Below are positions 25,749 through 37,107 of a stretch of 64,000 nucleotides of DNA, piece by piece. The first letter of the stretch is position 1, and each line of letters opens with the position of its first letter. The notes beneath the pieces were generated by a model. That model did no database searches. It was not told where the DNA came from and saw only the letters and a list, made by a program, of their open reading frames with translations. The stretch is from Saccharibacillus sp. JS10 (GTDB taxonomy: Bacteria > Bacillota > Bacilli > Paenibacillales > Paenibacillaceae), in the NCBI RefSeq assembly GCF_024436065.1, contig NZ_JANFNS010000003.1, positions 124,001 to 188,000 of the forward strand, in the 5' to 3' direction. The position numbers were made by a program, and so were the translations under genes.

Positions 25749-27251
25749 TCACTCCTTTTTCTCTGTTGCCGCTGGAGGAGGTTCGGTGATGATCCCTGGC
25801 TTTTTATTAGCGCCCAGTACGTTGACTCGCGTCATCTCGCCCCAACCATGCTTTTTGCCTCGGATCGCTTGGAATAAACCGTGTGCTCGCCAGAGCGTCA
25901 ACACCGGACGGTACCAGAACGACTCGGACAATGCGTACCCAAACATTTTCATTACATCTCGAATCCGATTGTAGTTATGGAAACGCCATTCTTCGAATAA
26001 AACAGCGCCTGCCGAGACAAGCGAACCGAAAAGCAACATCATAAGGGCAAGCGATAACGAAACTTGGATATTGATTCGATCCAGGAAAAAACCAAACAAA
26101 ACGGTGATATACCCGAAGATTTCCACTAAAGGCCCTAATAATTCGATAAATAAAAACATCGGCATCGATAACATTCCGACACGTCCGTAACGCGGATTGA
26201 GTACCATATTTTTGTGTTTCCAGATACTTTCGAACAAACCACGTTGCCAGCGCGTGCGTTGACGACGCAAAATCGTAAAGCTTTCCGGTGCTTCCGTCCA
26301 ACATACCGGCTCCGGCACATAAACGATGCGGGCTTTACTTTTTCTTCGGCGCATTTCGGCGTGCAGACGTACGGTCAGCTCCATATCTTCGCCGATCGTG
26401 CCTGTTTCATATCCGCCTACGTCAACGACCCATTTTTTATTGAATACCCCGAAAGCACCGGAGATCAGCAGCAACATATTGTAGCGGCTAAGCCCGATTC
26501 GTCCCATCAAAAATCCTCGCAGATATTCGATTACTTGCATCACGACAATCGGATTCTTCGACAATCTTACATTATCGCTACTGAGATAGCCGCTATCGAC
26601 CATGCTTCCGTTCGCGATGCCGACGCTACCGCCGGTCGCAATGATTTCTTCGCCGGGACGCGCATCCATGATCGGCTTCACGACTTTGATAAAAGCATCC
26701 GCATCCAGTACGGTATCGCCATCAAGCGAGACGAAATACGGATAACGCGATACGTTGATCCCGACATTCAGCGCATCGGCTTTGCCGCCGTTTTCTTTGT
26801 CGACCAGCACCAAGTTCGGATGACGTAATGAACGATACACGCCCCGAATCGGCTTCGTTTCACGCTTGAGCCCCGCAAATGGCACGCGACCTTTAACTTC
26901 CGACATATCGAATTCTTCGATCATAATCTGAGCTGTCCGGTCTTTTGATCCGTCGTTTACGACAACGATCTCAAATTGCTTGTAGTTGATTCCCAGAAGC
27001 GAGCGAACGCTGCCGACAATATTCACTTCTTCGTTGTATGCCGGAACGACGATACTCAGCGGAGGTACCAATTCGGTTTCTAGCACCGTGCTGTATTGGA
27101 TCGGGCTAAGATCGCGGTCACGCCAAAGACTTTTCGCTGCGGCTGCATACATAAAAATATATACGGCTGCGGATAATCCGACGTAAACCATGATCGTATA
27201 ACCTAAAATTTGATGCCCCAGCGTAAACCATTCAAACCACTTGTCGTTCAT
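25749..27251 (-). CDS. Family 2 glycosyltransferase, processive type (PgaC/BcsA-like)
   Basis: A 500-residue membrane glycosyltransferase. It has an N-terminal TM segment (about 12-37), then a GT2 domain with VVPAYNEE, VVNDGSKDRT, DGDTVLDADA (metal-binding DxD region), the acceptor motif TIGEDMELTVRLH, and QRTRWQRG, the Q(Q/R)xRW signature of processive synthases. Two or three TM helices follow. Likely role: exopolysaccharide synthesis of the poly-N-acetylglucosamine or hyaluronan type. The ATG at 27251 has AAAGGAGGG upstream and overlaps the previous gene by 20 bp, so translation is coupled. Confidence 0.9.
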   Translation of the reverse strand: MNDKWFEWFTLGHQILGYTIMVYVGLSAAVYIFMYAAAAKSLWRDRDLSPIQYSTVLETELVPPLSIVVPAYNEEVNIVGSVRSLLGINYKQFEIVVVNDGSKDRTAQIMIEEFDMSEVKGRVPFAGLKRETKPIRGVYRSLRHPNLVLVDKENGGKADALNVGINVSRYPYFVSLDGDTVLDADAFIKVVKPIMDARPGEEIIATGGSVGIANGSMVDSGYLSSDNVRLSKNPIVVMQVIEYLRGFLMGRIGLSRYNMLLLISGAFGVFNKKWVVDVGGYETGTIGEDMELTVRLHAEMRRRKSKARIVYVPEPVCWTEAPESFTILRRQRTRWQRGLFESIWKHKNMVLNPRYGRVGMLSMPMFLFIELLGPLVEIFGYITVLFGFFLDRINIQVSLSLALMMLLFGSLVSAGAVLFEEWRFHNYNRIRDVMKMFGYALSESFWYRPVLTLWRAHGLFQAIRGKKHGWGEMTRVNVLGANKKPGIITEPPPAATEKKE

Positions 27252-28344
27252 ACGCCCTCCTTTCCAGAATCTCAATCGCCATGTCTTTGGCAAAACGATC
27301 TGGGTGATTTTCGGCAACTTGGCGAATTCGTTCAAGCCCGCCTCGATAATTCGATAACGATGCCGCCGCTTCTCTACGGACTTCATACGAACGGTCTGCC
27401 ATCATCTGCTCCAAATAGGGAGCAAAACGTTCTTCGCGTACGGCTCCCGCCAAGCGAGCATACATCATCCGTTCCGGCCAGATCACAGCATCGCCTTCTG
27501 CCATACGTGATTCTAACCGATCTGCCGCTGCTTCGTTCATATAACCGAAATTCGCCAAAGCTTTAATAGCCCGGATACGCGTCTCGGTGTCCTCGGAATT
27601 CATGCACCGTTCTAACAAATCCAATACTTCTGTCGTTCGAACATTGCCAAGCCGGAGTGTATCCAGTTCACAACGTTGAATCCGCACGGGAAGCTGATCG
27701 AATTCACGAATCAACCGCTGAGCAAGTTCGCCTTTGATCGGACGAAGCACTTGCATCAATTGCAATTCCGAAAAGCGCTCGGCTGCCAGTTCCAAATAAT
27801 CAAACGTTTCTTCGATTTGCAAAGACGATAAAGTACGAATAAGCAAAAAGCGTTCGTCGTCATTTTTTTGATCAGGATCCAGTTTTTCCAGACGCGCAAT
27901 CAGCTGATCTTTGAGCGAGACGATATGAAACTTCTCAATATGCAGCAGCACGTTCATTCGGTCGCTCCAACGTCTGCGGTTGAGCAAATATTTGTACTCT
28001 TCAGCAAAATAACTTCCAGCAAAATCGAAAATCCGCTGCTTTTCTGTCTCGGATGCGCCTACGTTCAAGCGATCCAACAGCGCTTCTTCCAAAGCTTCCC
28101 GGCGAAGCCCTTCGCCGCTACCGGGCGCGTTCAGTTTTCGCGTGCGATCGCCGCTACGCAAATAATCGTCTAACGCCGAAGACTTCGCGGAAAATAATTC
28201 GACGGCTTCTTTCACTTGTTGCCGATGCCGCATCCGGCGTACTTTCCGCTCGACCAAATAAAATAAAACCAACAATATCGCAAATACGATGACGGCAATT
28301 CCGATCCATAACACGCGTAAAAGTTGAGAATCGCTCATCGTCAT
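27232..28344 (-). CDS. HEAT-repeat membrane protein
   Basis: A 370-residue protein with one N-terminal TM helix (about 10-30, VLWIGIAVIVFAILLVLFYL) followed by a cytosolic helical-repeat region. From about residue 215, repeated units of about 30 residues are clear (for example TRIRAIKALANFGYMN and SYEVRREAAASLSNYRG). Such repeats bind other proteins. It is encoded between the phosphorelay genes and the glycosyltransferase and overlaps both neighbours, so it is a candidate adaptor linking signal and synthase. Confidence 0.8.
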   Translation of the reverse strand: MTMSDSQLLRVLWIGIAVIVFAILLVLFYLVERKVRRMRHRQQVKEAVELFSAKSSALDDYLRSGDRTRKLNAPGSGEGLRREALEEALLDRLNVGASETEKQRIFDFAGSYFAEEYKYLLNRRRWSDRMNVLLHIEKFHIVSLKDQLIARLEKLDPDQKNDDERFLLIRTLSSLQIEETFDYLELAAERFSELQLMQVLRPIKGELAQRLIREFDQLPVRIQRCELDTLRLGNVRTTEVLDLLERCMNSEDTETRIRAIKALANFGYMNEAAADRLESRMAEGDAVIWPERMMYARLAGAVREERFAPYLEQMMADRSYEVRREAAASLSNYRGGLERIRQVAENHPDRFAKDMAIEILERRAYERQVV

Positions 28345-30035
28345 AGCATTGCCTCGACTTTGCCAAGCAATCTGCGTACGCGTGCTTCAAGTTCGATCAT
28401 GCTGAACGGCTTCGTCATATAATCGTCCGTTCCTGCCCGAATCGCTTCTGCGATCCCTAATTCATCGCCAACGCCAGTCAGCATAAGTACCGTATACACA
28501 GAGTCATAATTTCCGCTACGCAATCGGCTGAGCACTTCCATTCCGTTCATTCTTGGCATCATCCGATCTAAGATCAGCAAATAACGAGCATGCTCTCGAT
28601 GCCAAGGATCGCTCAAAAATTCTTCGCCATCGGAAAACGAACGGAATTCCGCGCCGAACTCTTCTTGGATATTTTCAAGCTGTCTTTCCAAAATGGTACG
28701 AATCAAAGGATCATCGTCGATGATTGCCAAGCGTAGTTGCCGCGGTGCTCCTTCAGAAGAAGAACCTTCATTCCCGTTGGAAGAATGTCTTCCCGCGTTT
28801 TGTTCCAGTGCTTGCAAAGCTCCTGCCAATGCTTGTTGACGATTTTTTCCGTATTCCACATCGATAACACCATACACAGGGCTCACATCGTTAGGTTGGA
28901 CTACGCTTTTGATCCGTTCACTTGCAAGGATCGTCTGTAAAAATTCAGTGCTTTGCTCGCTGCCCAGACCCGGTTGCAATAGGTAAAAGCGATTGGCACG
29001 GTCACGCGCCCAGATATCTTGCGGTCGCAATCTGTTACGTACCTTATCGGAAAAGGCTCGAAGCACCCGGTCGCCTTCACGGTATCCGGTTCGTTCATTC
29101 AATTGACGCAGACCGTCCAATTCAACGGCTGCTAAAGCAAAAGGCTCTCGCGATTCATTGTCCGAATCGATCTGACGCGTCAATTCACGCTCCAAAAACG
29201 ACATTCCGTAAGCTCCGGTCGTCTGATCCAGCAGCAATTGCCCTGTCAAACGACTACGGCGACGCGTCAGGCGACGGATACGCACCACAAATTCTTCAGG
29301 ATCGATCGGCTTGGTCAAAAAGTCGTCGGCGCCATTCTCATAAGCATGAAGCCTCGTCGCTTTGTCGGTCTTGCCTGTAATCAGCACGACCGGAATCATA
29401 TACGTATCGCATAACTCGCGCAGTTGCTCCATGAGTTCAAAGCCGGATTGTTCGGGAAGCAGCACATCCAATACCGCACAATCCGGTCGCATTTCGTAGA
29501 ACCACTCTACTGCTTTGTCAAAGCGCGGCGTAGCAAACACAGTGAACCCTTGTTCTTCCAGCACGTCTTTGAGTAGCGCCAGCAAACTCAGATCGTCGTC
29601 AAGCAATAGCACGGTTCCTTCCGAAGATTCTGACTTTGCAGGCGGTTCCGCCAGAGCTTGAGACGAAGAAGACTCATCCTGCGCTTTCGATGCTTCAGAT
29701 GCAGAAGACTCTTTGGAGTCCATAATTTCGGTGCTACTGATTTCGGCTTCTTCATCGGCAAAACGTTGTTTCTCTTCTGCAAGCAGCTGCGATAATTGCG
29801 ATAACTGACCTGCCAATTCTTCTCCGGTAAAGACTCGGTCGCCATGTTCGCTAAATTCCGTAATTAATCTCAGCGAAGCGTTATACCAAGTTTGAAGACC
29901 GATCGTGCCCGAAGTGCCTTTGATCGAATGCAGCATCCGGTACACGGAACGCTCATCGCTTCGCGCAGTCGGGCTTAATAGCTTGTCCAAATTGCTGCCG
30001 GTCTGATCGATAAATAACTTCTGATATTTATTCAT
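28341..30035 (-). CDS. HPt-REC-degenerate GGDEF-REC signalling protein
   Basis: A 564-residue multidomain protein. In order: an HPt domain with the phospho-accepting His36 (MLHSIKGTSGTIGL); an acidic linker (about 85-140); a receiver domain (VLLLDDDLS, phospho-Asp in AVLDVLLPEQSG, lysine in FLTKPID); a GGDEF-like domain (about 275-410); and a second receiver (IIDDDPLIR, LILDRMMPRMNGME, YMTKPFS). The GGDEF signature reads RANRF, so the domain cannot make cyclic di-GMP and may instead bind a partner. It overlaps the HEAT gene by four bases. Confidence 0.9.
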   Translation of the reverse strand: MNKYQKLFIDQTGSNLDKLLSPTARSDERSVYRMLHSIKGTSGTIGLQTWYNASLRLITEFSEHGDRVFTGEELAGQLSQLSQLLAEEKQRFADEEAEISSTEIMDSKESSASEASKAQDESSSSQALAEPPAKSESSEGTVLLLDDDLSLLALLKDVLEEQGFTVFATPRFDKAVEWFYEMRPDCAVLDVLLPEQSGFELMEQLRELCDTYMIPVVLITGKTDKATRLHAYENGADDFLTKPIDPEEFVVRIRRLTRRRSRLTGQLLLDQTTGAYGMSFLERELTRQIDSDNESREPFALAAVELDGLRQLNERTGYREGDRVLRAFSDKVRNRLRPQDIWARDRANRFYLLQPGLGSEQSTEFLQTILASERIKSVVQPNDVSPVYGVIDVEYGKNRQQALAGALQALEQNAGRHSSNGNEGSSSEGAPRQLRLAIIDDDPLIRTILERQLENIQEEFGAEFRSFSDGEEFLSDPWHREHARYLLILDRMMPRMNGMEVLSRLRSGNYDSVYTVLMLTGVGDELGIAEAIRAGTDDYMTKPFSMIELEARVRRLLGKVEAML

Positions 30036-30037
30036 GT

Positions 30038-33000
30038 CTATTCTCCTTCATCTTCGGTTGCAATCTCCGCAATCGCAAAGTGGGTATCTACTTCGATTTG
30101 CAACACATCCAGACCGTTTGTTTGTAAAGAAGCTCTAGCCAGCGGCTCGCTCGGCAGCGGCAATACCAATTCTGCTTTGGATGAAGTCGAAGACATCATC
30201 CGTTGACCCAATGCCGATAGCTCATGAATCGTAAAAGGCTTACGCAAATAACTCTCGGTTTCCGATTCGCTATGCCCTTCAGGTGGATCAAGTGCCGAAG
30301 AAACAATGATCGGAACATTGCGGAATTGTGCATCGTTCGTCAAATAGCGGATAAAGTCCCAACCGCTAAGTTCGCCCCCAAGCGACAAATCGACGATACA
30401 TAATTTAGGCGAAGCTTGACCTTGCCGCTGAGCTTCTTGCAAAGCGAAGATCGCCGTCTCTGCTTCCGAAAACAGACGAACTTGATTCGATTCGCTGCGG
30501 AATGCTTCTTCGATCAATACGCTCAGGCTTTCATCGTCTTCAAGCACTAACACCGTATTTTCTGTCGCGGAAAGCTCTACAGCAGGCAATGCAAAACGGA
30601 ATGTACTGCCTACGCCAAGCGTCGAATCGAACGAAATTTCGCCGCCTAATCCTTCAATCATTTCTTTTACGATCGCAAGCCCAAGCCCCGTACCGCCAAT
30701 CTGACGGCGATCCGAATTATCGACTCGGTAAAACTTACTGAACAATTGGGATTTGGATTCTTCCGGAATCCCGAGTCCGTAATCGCGAACTTCTACGATC
30801 CAATTGGCTGCGGAATTTGAGGAATCCAACCGGATTTCGCAATCAACGAAAAGTTGGTTAGGCGAATATTTGACCGCGTTGCTCATCAGATTATGAAGCA
30901 CTTGCTTCAACCGATCCGCGTCGCTTTTGACAATACAAGCTTGCTCCGGCATGGTCAGCCGCACTTGATGTCCTGCGCGTCCGTCCCATTGCGCCGCAAT
31001 ATCAGAAGTCAGAACTTTAAGATCAATCGGTAACAATCGATACGATTGTTTGCCTGCTTCAATACGTTGTAAATCAAGGAAATCACCGATCAAACCGGAT
31101 AATCGCGTTGCTTCGCCATGAATCGTGCTCAAATACTTTTGAGCTTTCTCAGGTTTGACGCTACGATTCAACATGATCTCGGCAAAGCCTAGAATACTTG
31201 CAAGCGGGGTACGAAGTTCATGCGATACCACGCTAACGAACTCGTCTCGCAATCGATTGGCTTCTTCTTCTTCGGTTCGATCGCGGAATACGAATAAATG
31301 TACCGTTCCCCAAAACACGTCTTCCACTTTCTGAACATACACTTCGAAGTAGCGTGCCGCTTTCCCTTTAGGTTCAAACGCGTACCGCGATCTTGTACCG
31401 TTCAATCCAGATGCCAAGGCTTCGCGAATCCGCTCTCCGCCGCCGTCTTCAATGCCGTATTTTCGGTTCATTTCATCGACGGAGTCCGCAAAATTCCTGC
31501 CGGAGCAGAAGATCGGATCTAGCATCTCACCCGTGATTTCGTTACACATCAAAATTTCGCCTTCAGGCGAGCAGACAATCAACGCTTCGTGAATCGAGTC
31601 GATCACTTGCTGCGTCGAGTCTCGTTGATTCAGCAAATTACGTTTTTCCGTCTCTAAATCAAGATTCAGACGTTCCATTTCTTCGCTTTGCTGCTGTCTT
31701 TCGGCTTGGGTAAGCTGCGCAACCAATGCACCAATAAATTGACGAATCAATCCGAGCGTCAATTCTTCTTCCCCTTCGATAACAGGTCGATCTCCATAGA
31801 TCGTTAGCAACAAAAATCCAGCCGGAGTCTCCTGATTTCCCCCATCGTATACCGGATAATAGGTATCGACTGCCGTTTCATAAGCACTATGAGCGCCAGC
31901 TTCGGCTCCCGACACCGGACGTCTTCGAGTAACCGGACGATTCGCCAAAATCGCTTGCATCGCGGGCCCCGCCGGTTCGCCTGTGAATATCGCTTCCGAT
32001 GAAGACGGGTATCCACTGCTATACAACAGTTCATAAGCGTCTTCGCCAAAGCGTGCTCGGAATAGATCTTCTGTCGATAGATCGGGATGTTCACTTCCGA
32101 ATGAATCGGTATTCCATCTGTCGTCCGACTGCTTGTTTCGATCTCCACTACGCATCACCAGCATTGCAGCATCGCGTCCCGTCACGAAAATCAATTGCCC
32201 GATCGCTTGATCCAAAAAGTCGCTAAATTCGGTAAGCCCCACTAACGAGCGCTGATACGTATTGATCGCTTCTAATTGTTCTTCGCGGCGAGTCAGACGT
32301 TCAAGCGCGCGTTCCAATTGACTGCGTTGCTCCGTGATCTGTTCATTTTGCGCTTCAAGTTCATCGTTCTGCGCTTCGAGTTCTTCGCGTTGCTCTTCCA
32401 TTTGGAGCAGATTGTCTTGTAGCTCAGCTTGTCTGCTGCGAATTCCTTCTGCCATTCGTCCAATGCCTTCGAACAAACTTCCGATCTCATTGCAATGAAC
32501 CGAAGCATCAAGTTCAGCACTTTCGCCATGTTCAATTCTGCGAACCGCAGATTCAGCTTGAATGACAGGTTCGATGAACGATTTTTTCAAATATCGAATC
32601 AATAACAACGCCGTTAACAATGCCGCAACCAGCGCGACAATCGGTACGATCAACACTAGACGCGCAAGCATTCGACTACGATCCGTTTGTTCTACGATCA
32701 ACCCTCGTTGTTGCTCGACCAATTCAGCGAATTCCGCTTCCATCTGGCGCACGAGCGCGCTGCCTTCTGTTTGAGACAATGAAGCGAGAGCTTGCTCGTC
32801 TCCGGCTACGATTAAGCGTAAAGCTTCTGTGTAATAAGATTCGAATCGATTATTTAACCCTATCAAAGCATCCATGTTCGAGATTTGCTGATCTCCTGCG
32901 TTTAATTCGCCTAGCAACCCTTCGTACTGCGCTCTCGATGCCGAAGCTTGCTCTTGCAAATCTTCTCTTCCATATGCCGCGTATGCACGTAAATAAGAAA

Positions 33001-33199
33001 CAGATTCCAAAAAAGCACGTTCTGTATCTTGAAGCACATTCAGATGGTCGATTCGATTTTCGAGTTGCTCCGACATATCCGCATATTGCCGATGGATCAC
33101 TAGCTCCGCTGCTGCGAGCAAAACACCCAGAACTAGAAATAAAGCAAGCGTCCCATAAGCAATCCGTCGATACAAACTTCCTTTGACGGTGCGGATCAT
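30038..33199 (-). CDS. Hybrid sensor histidine kinase / response regulator
   Basis: A 1053-residue membrane kinase. TM1 (about 11-31), an extracytoplasmic helical sensor (about 32-175) and TM2 (about 178-202) lead into a HAMP domain and a long coiled coil (about 255-312). GAF-like and PAS-like domains follow (about 315-500 and 525-640). HisKA has the phospho-His in VVSHELRTPLASILGF, the ATPase has DYGLGIP and GGTGLGLAIVKEM, and the C-terminal receiver has LCIVDLSLGGELSG and YLRKPFT. It starts inside the stop of the preceding regulator gene (ATGA overlap). It probably feeds the next protein's HPt and receiver domains. Confidence 0.92.
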   Translation of the reverse strand: MIRTVKGSLYRRIAYGTLALFLVLGVLLAAAELVIHRQYADMSEQLENRIDHLNVLQDTERAFLESVSYLRAYAAYGREDLQEQASASRAQYEGLLGELNAGDQQISNMDALIGLNNRFESYYTEALRLIVAGDEQALASLSQTEGSALVRQMEAEFAELVEQQRGLIVEQTDRSRMLARLVLIVPIVALVAALLTALLLIRYLKKSFIEPVIQAESAVRRIEHGESAELDASVHCNEIGSLFEGIGRMAEGIRSRQAELQDNLLQMEEQREELEAQNDELEAQNEQITEQRSQLERALERLTRREEQLEAINTYQRSLVGLTEFSDFLDQAIGQLIFVTGRDAAMLVMRSGDRNKQSDDRWNTDSFGSEHPDLSTEDLFRARFGEDAYELLYSSGYPSSSEAIFTGEPAGPAMQAILANRPVTRRRPVSGAEAGAHSAYETAVDTYYPVYDGGNQETPAGFLLLTIYGDRPVIEGEEELTLGLIRQFIGALVAQLTQAERQQQSEEMERLNLDLETEKRNLLNQRDSTQQVIDSIHEALIVCSPEGEILMCNEITGEMLDPIFCSGRNFADSVDEMNRKYGIEDGGGERIREALASGLNGTRSRYAFEPKGKAARYFEVYVQKVEDVFWGTVHLFVFRDRTEEEEANRLRDEFVSVVSHELRTPLASILGFAEIMLNRSVKPEKAQKYLSTIHGEATRLSGLIGDFLDLQRIEAGKQSYRLLPIDLKVLTSDIAAQWDGRAGHQVRLTMPEQACIVKSDADRLKQVLHNLMSNAVKYSPNQLFVDCEIRLDSSNSAANWIVEVRDYGLGIPEESKSQLFSKFYRVDNSDRRQIGGTGLGLAIVKEMIEGLGGEISFDSTLGVGSTFRFALPAVELSATENTVLVLEDDESLSVLIEEAFRSESNQVRLFSEAETAIFALQEAQRQGQASPKLCIVDLSLGGELSGWDFIRYLTNDAQFRNVPIIVSSALDPPEGHSESETESYLRKPFTIHELSALGQRMMSSTSSKAELVLPLPSEPLARASLQTNGLDVLQIEVDTHFAIAEIATEDEGE

Positions 33200-33579
33200 G
33201 AAGCAGATTCTCCGGTCAGCTCATGCACGATGTTCACCAATTCGACAGGGCTGAACGGTTTGGATACGAATCTTGAAGCACCCGCTTGCAGCGCAAGTTG
33301 GCGATCTTTTTCTTCGGCTTTTGCCGTTAACAAAATGACCGGTTTATCCGCGTTAATTCCGCCTTCGGCGCGTAACCAGCGACAGACTTCGATTCCGGTA
33401 GCTTCCGGCATCATGTAATCAAGAATGATCAAATCGTATTCGCCATAACGCAGACTATCCATCGCGAGTTTGCCATCTTCGGCTTCGTCGATATCGAACC
33501 CTTCTTCTTCCAACGTCTCTGTGAGTAAAAAGCGCAGCACCATTTCATCTTCAGCGATCAATATTTTTTTGTTTGCCAA
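33196..33579 (-). CDS. Single-domain response regulator (CheY-like)
   Basis: A 127-residue receiver with no output domain. The acidic pair is in LIAEDEMVLRF, the phospho-accepting Asp in LIILDYMMPEATG, and the conserved lysine in FVSKPFSP. It is the first gene of the operon and overlaps the hybrid kinase gene by four bases. It probably acts as a phosphate sink or relay in the same circuit. Confidence 0.92.
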   Translation of the reverse strand: MANKKILIAEDEMVLRFLLTETLEEEGFDIDEAEDGKLAMDSLRYGEYDLIILDYMMPEATGIEVCRWLRAEGGINADKPVILLTAKAEEKDRQLALQAGASRFVSKPFSPVELVNIVHELTGESAS

Positions 33580-33775
33580 TTAGGCTCCCCCGTTCAGTTC
33601 GGTCTTCCGGGTATTTGGAAACCGATGGAATTTGCATAACTATTCTAATCTTACCCCAAATTGAGGGGGATCAATTCTATAGTCTTCTATCCATTATGTT
33701 ATAATAAAAGTGACGTCTATAGGGCGCATTTTATACTTTTGTTCATTAATTCTTTTATAGAGAAGAGGCTTGGAT

Positions 33776-34312
33776 ATGATCGATTGGATCAACTCTATCT
33801 TTCATCAATTTTTTGCTTTGAATCCGATCTTGTTAAGCGTGCTGTTCACGTTGTTTTTTGCCGGCATGGCTTTTATGGCGCTTTTTTTACGAATGAAGGC
33901 GAGCAAAAGACCGCTGAACGCGCGTAAAATCATGATGCCGCCAATCGGTATGGCAACGGGATTCTTTATGTTTATTATTCGGGATATTCAGATTCCTTGG
34001 TTAGGGGCTTTGGCGGCTTTTCTGGTCGGCTGGTTTTTGTTCGCGTATCCGCTTATTTTGGGGACGAAGTTCGAACAGATCGGCAATGATCTTTTTGTAA
34101 AAAGATCCAAAGCGTTTCTGATCATTCTTGTCGTGTTGATCGTGATTCGCTTGGCGCTACACGGTTACGTCGAGCAATTCGTGACGCTTCCGCAGACAGG
34201 CGGGGTGTTCTTTATTCTTGCATTCGGGATGATCTTGCATTGGCGCGTGAATATGTTGATGCGGTTCAGACGGATGACGCGTGGGATGCAGGCGGGTGCT
34301 GTAGAGGTTTGA
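33776..34312 (+). CDS. ccdC: CcdC family membrane protein (DUF1453)
   Basis: A 178-residue protein with five predicted TM helices. It matches the CcdC family linked to cytochrome c biogenesis in Bacillus (RKIMMPPIGMATGFFMFI, LGALAAFLVGWFLFAYPLIL). The precise role is unclear in the family. The ATG at 33776 is preferred, with AAGAGG upstream; a TTG two codons earlier is possible. It is divergent from the phosphorelay operon and its promoter lies in 33600-33760. Confidence 0.85.
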   Translation: MIDWINSIFHQFFALNPILLSVLFTLFFAGMAFMALFLRMKASKRPLNARKIMMPPIGMATGFFMFIIRDIQIPWLGALAAFLVGWFLFAYPLILGTKFEQIGNDLFVKRSKAFLIILVVLIVIRLALHGYVEQFVTLPQTGGVFFILAFGMILHWRVNMLMRFRRMTRGMQAGAVEV

Positions 34313-34326
34313 GCGTGAGAGGCGCT

Positions 34327-34440
34327 GCGCTGCGGGAGAAATTCGTTCAATCCGCTGTTTCGCCCAGAAATTTGAATTGGATTTTTGTAAAGGATATTTC
34401 TGGGCTCAAAGGCGTATTTCACTGAATTTCTCCCTCCGCT
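34327..34440. repeat. Intergenic hairpin element, copy D
   Basis: Outer arms GGGAGAAATTC (34334-34344) and GAATTTCTCCC (34424-34434) are perfectly complementary. Inner arms GCCCAGAAAT (34362-34371) and ATTTCTGGGC (34396-34405) are too. The ends resemble copies B and C, but the inner stem differs in sequence while remaining paired. It lies between the ccdC stop and the shared terminator. Confidence 0.75.
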
Positions 34441-34474
34441 AGTACGTTCACAGTCTGATTCTTGAGTTGAATAG

Positions 34475-34508
34475 AAAAAGACGTCTCCTTGAAGGAGACG
34501 TCTTTTTT
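34475..34508. terminator. Bidirectional terminator between ccdC and the GH1 gene
   Basis: AGACGTCTCC and GGAGACGTCT pair around a short loop, with A and T runs on both sides. It serves both convergent genes. Confidence 0.88.
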
Positions 34509-34522
34509 ACTGCGATTTTAAA

Positions 34523-36037
<1,515 letters not shown>

Positions 36038-36058
36038 TCAAGCTTAAGGAGAGACGTT

Positions 36059-37063
36059 ATGTCGAATCTTGAACAAATTGCGAAACTTTCAGGCTTTTCG
36101 AAAGCGACGGTTTCGCGCGTATTAAATAAATCTCGGCATGTCAGCCCGGACACGCGAGCGAAAATTCTGCAAGTGATTCAAGAAATGGACTATGTACCGA
36201 ATCGAAATGCCATTTCTTTGTCCAAAGGAAAAACGCTTCAAATCGGTATGATTACAACGGTAATGACGGAAATTATCTTGCCTTTTATGACAAGCTTTGT
36301 CGAAGTCGCTGCCGAACACGGATTTCAGACCATTATCTATACCTCCGATTCGGATCAAGAACGCGAACTTCAAGCTTTCGAAGATTTGAAGCAAAAAAGG
36401 GTCGATGGTTTACTTATTATTACGTGCGTGAATGAACTATCGGTCGTCAGCTCCTATGGCAAATACGGCCCGATCGTGTCGTGGCAGCGTATGGATCGAC
36501 CGGATATTCCTTCGGTTGCGATGGATCAATACGACGGATACGCGCTGGCGATTGAACATCTGTTATCGCAAGGAATTACGCGTATTGCTAATGCGTTCGG
36601 ACGCCCCAGCAGTCTGAATACACGGCGGCGAATTCAAGCTTACGAAGATTCCATGAACAAGCACCAGTTAGAGATTCGCAAAGACTGGTATTTCGATGCG
36701 GTCTACCATCTGGAGCACGGGCAAGACGTGGTGCGTCGGTTGCTCGGCATACCTTCAGACCTTCATTCAGAAGACGGCTTGCCAGGAAAAAATTTGCCGC
36801 AGGCAATCGTCTGCGCAAACGATTATGTCGCAGCGGGCGTACTAAGCGAAGCAAGGCGTCATGGATGGAATGTGCCTGGCGAACTCCGGATCGTCAGTTT
36901 CGACAATATGCAGATTGCGCAGACTTTAGGGATTACGAGCGTCCAAAATCCGATTCGCGATCAAGCGTATAACGCTTTTGCGTTGCTGTCACCAAGCTTG
37001 CTCAATCGACAACTTCCTTTAAAACCGCTAGATTTCAGTCTCGCGGTACGCGAAACGACCTAA
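36059..37063 (+). CDS. LacI family transcriptional regulator
   Basis: A 334-residue repressor. The N-terminal helix-turn-helix reads EQIAKLSGFSKATVSRVLNK, the hinge follows at about 50-60, and a periplasmic-binding-protein-like sensor domain fills the rest. The start at 36059 is set by TAAGGAGAG. It is divergent from the GH1 gene and probably represses it and itself through the operator at 36020-36037. The inducer is probably a phosphorylated beta-glucoside, by inference from the neighbour. Confidence 0.92.
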   Translation: MSNLEQIAKLSGFSKATVSRVLNKSRHVSPDTRAKILQVIQEMDYVPNRNAISLSKGKTLQIGMITTVMTEIILPFMTSFVEVAAEHGFQTIIYTSDSDQERELQAFEDLKQKRVDGLLIITCVNELSVVSSYGKYGPIVSWQRMDRPDIPSVAMDQYDGYALAIEHLLSQGITRIANAFGRPSSLNTRRRIQAYEDSMNKHQLEIRKDWYFDAVYHLEHGQDVVRRLLGIPSDLHSEDGLPGKNLPQAIVCANDYVAAGVLSEARRHGWNVPGELRIVSFDNMQIAQTLGITSVQNPIRDQAYNAFALLSPSLLNRQLPLKPLDFSLAVRETT

Positions 37064-37107
37064 TACGAAGACTTACATTAAGCTTACCGAAAAAGGAGCC
37101 GATCTTA

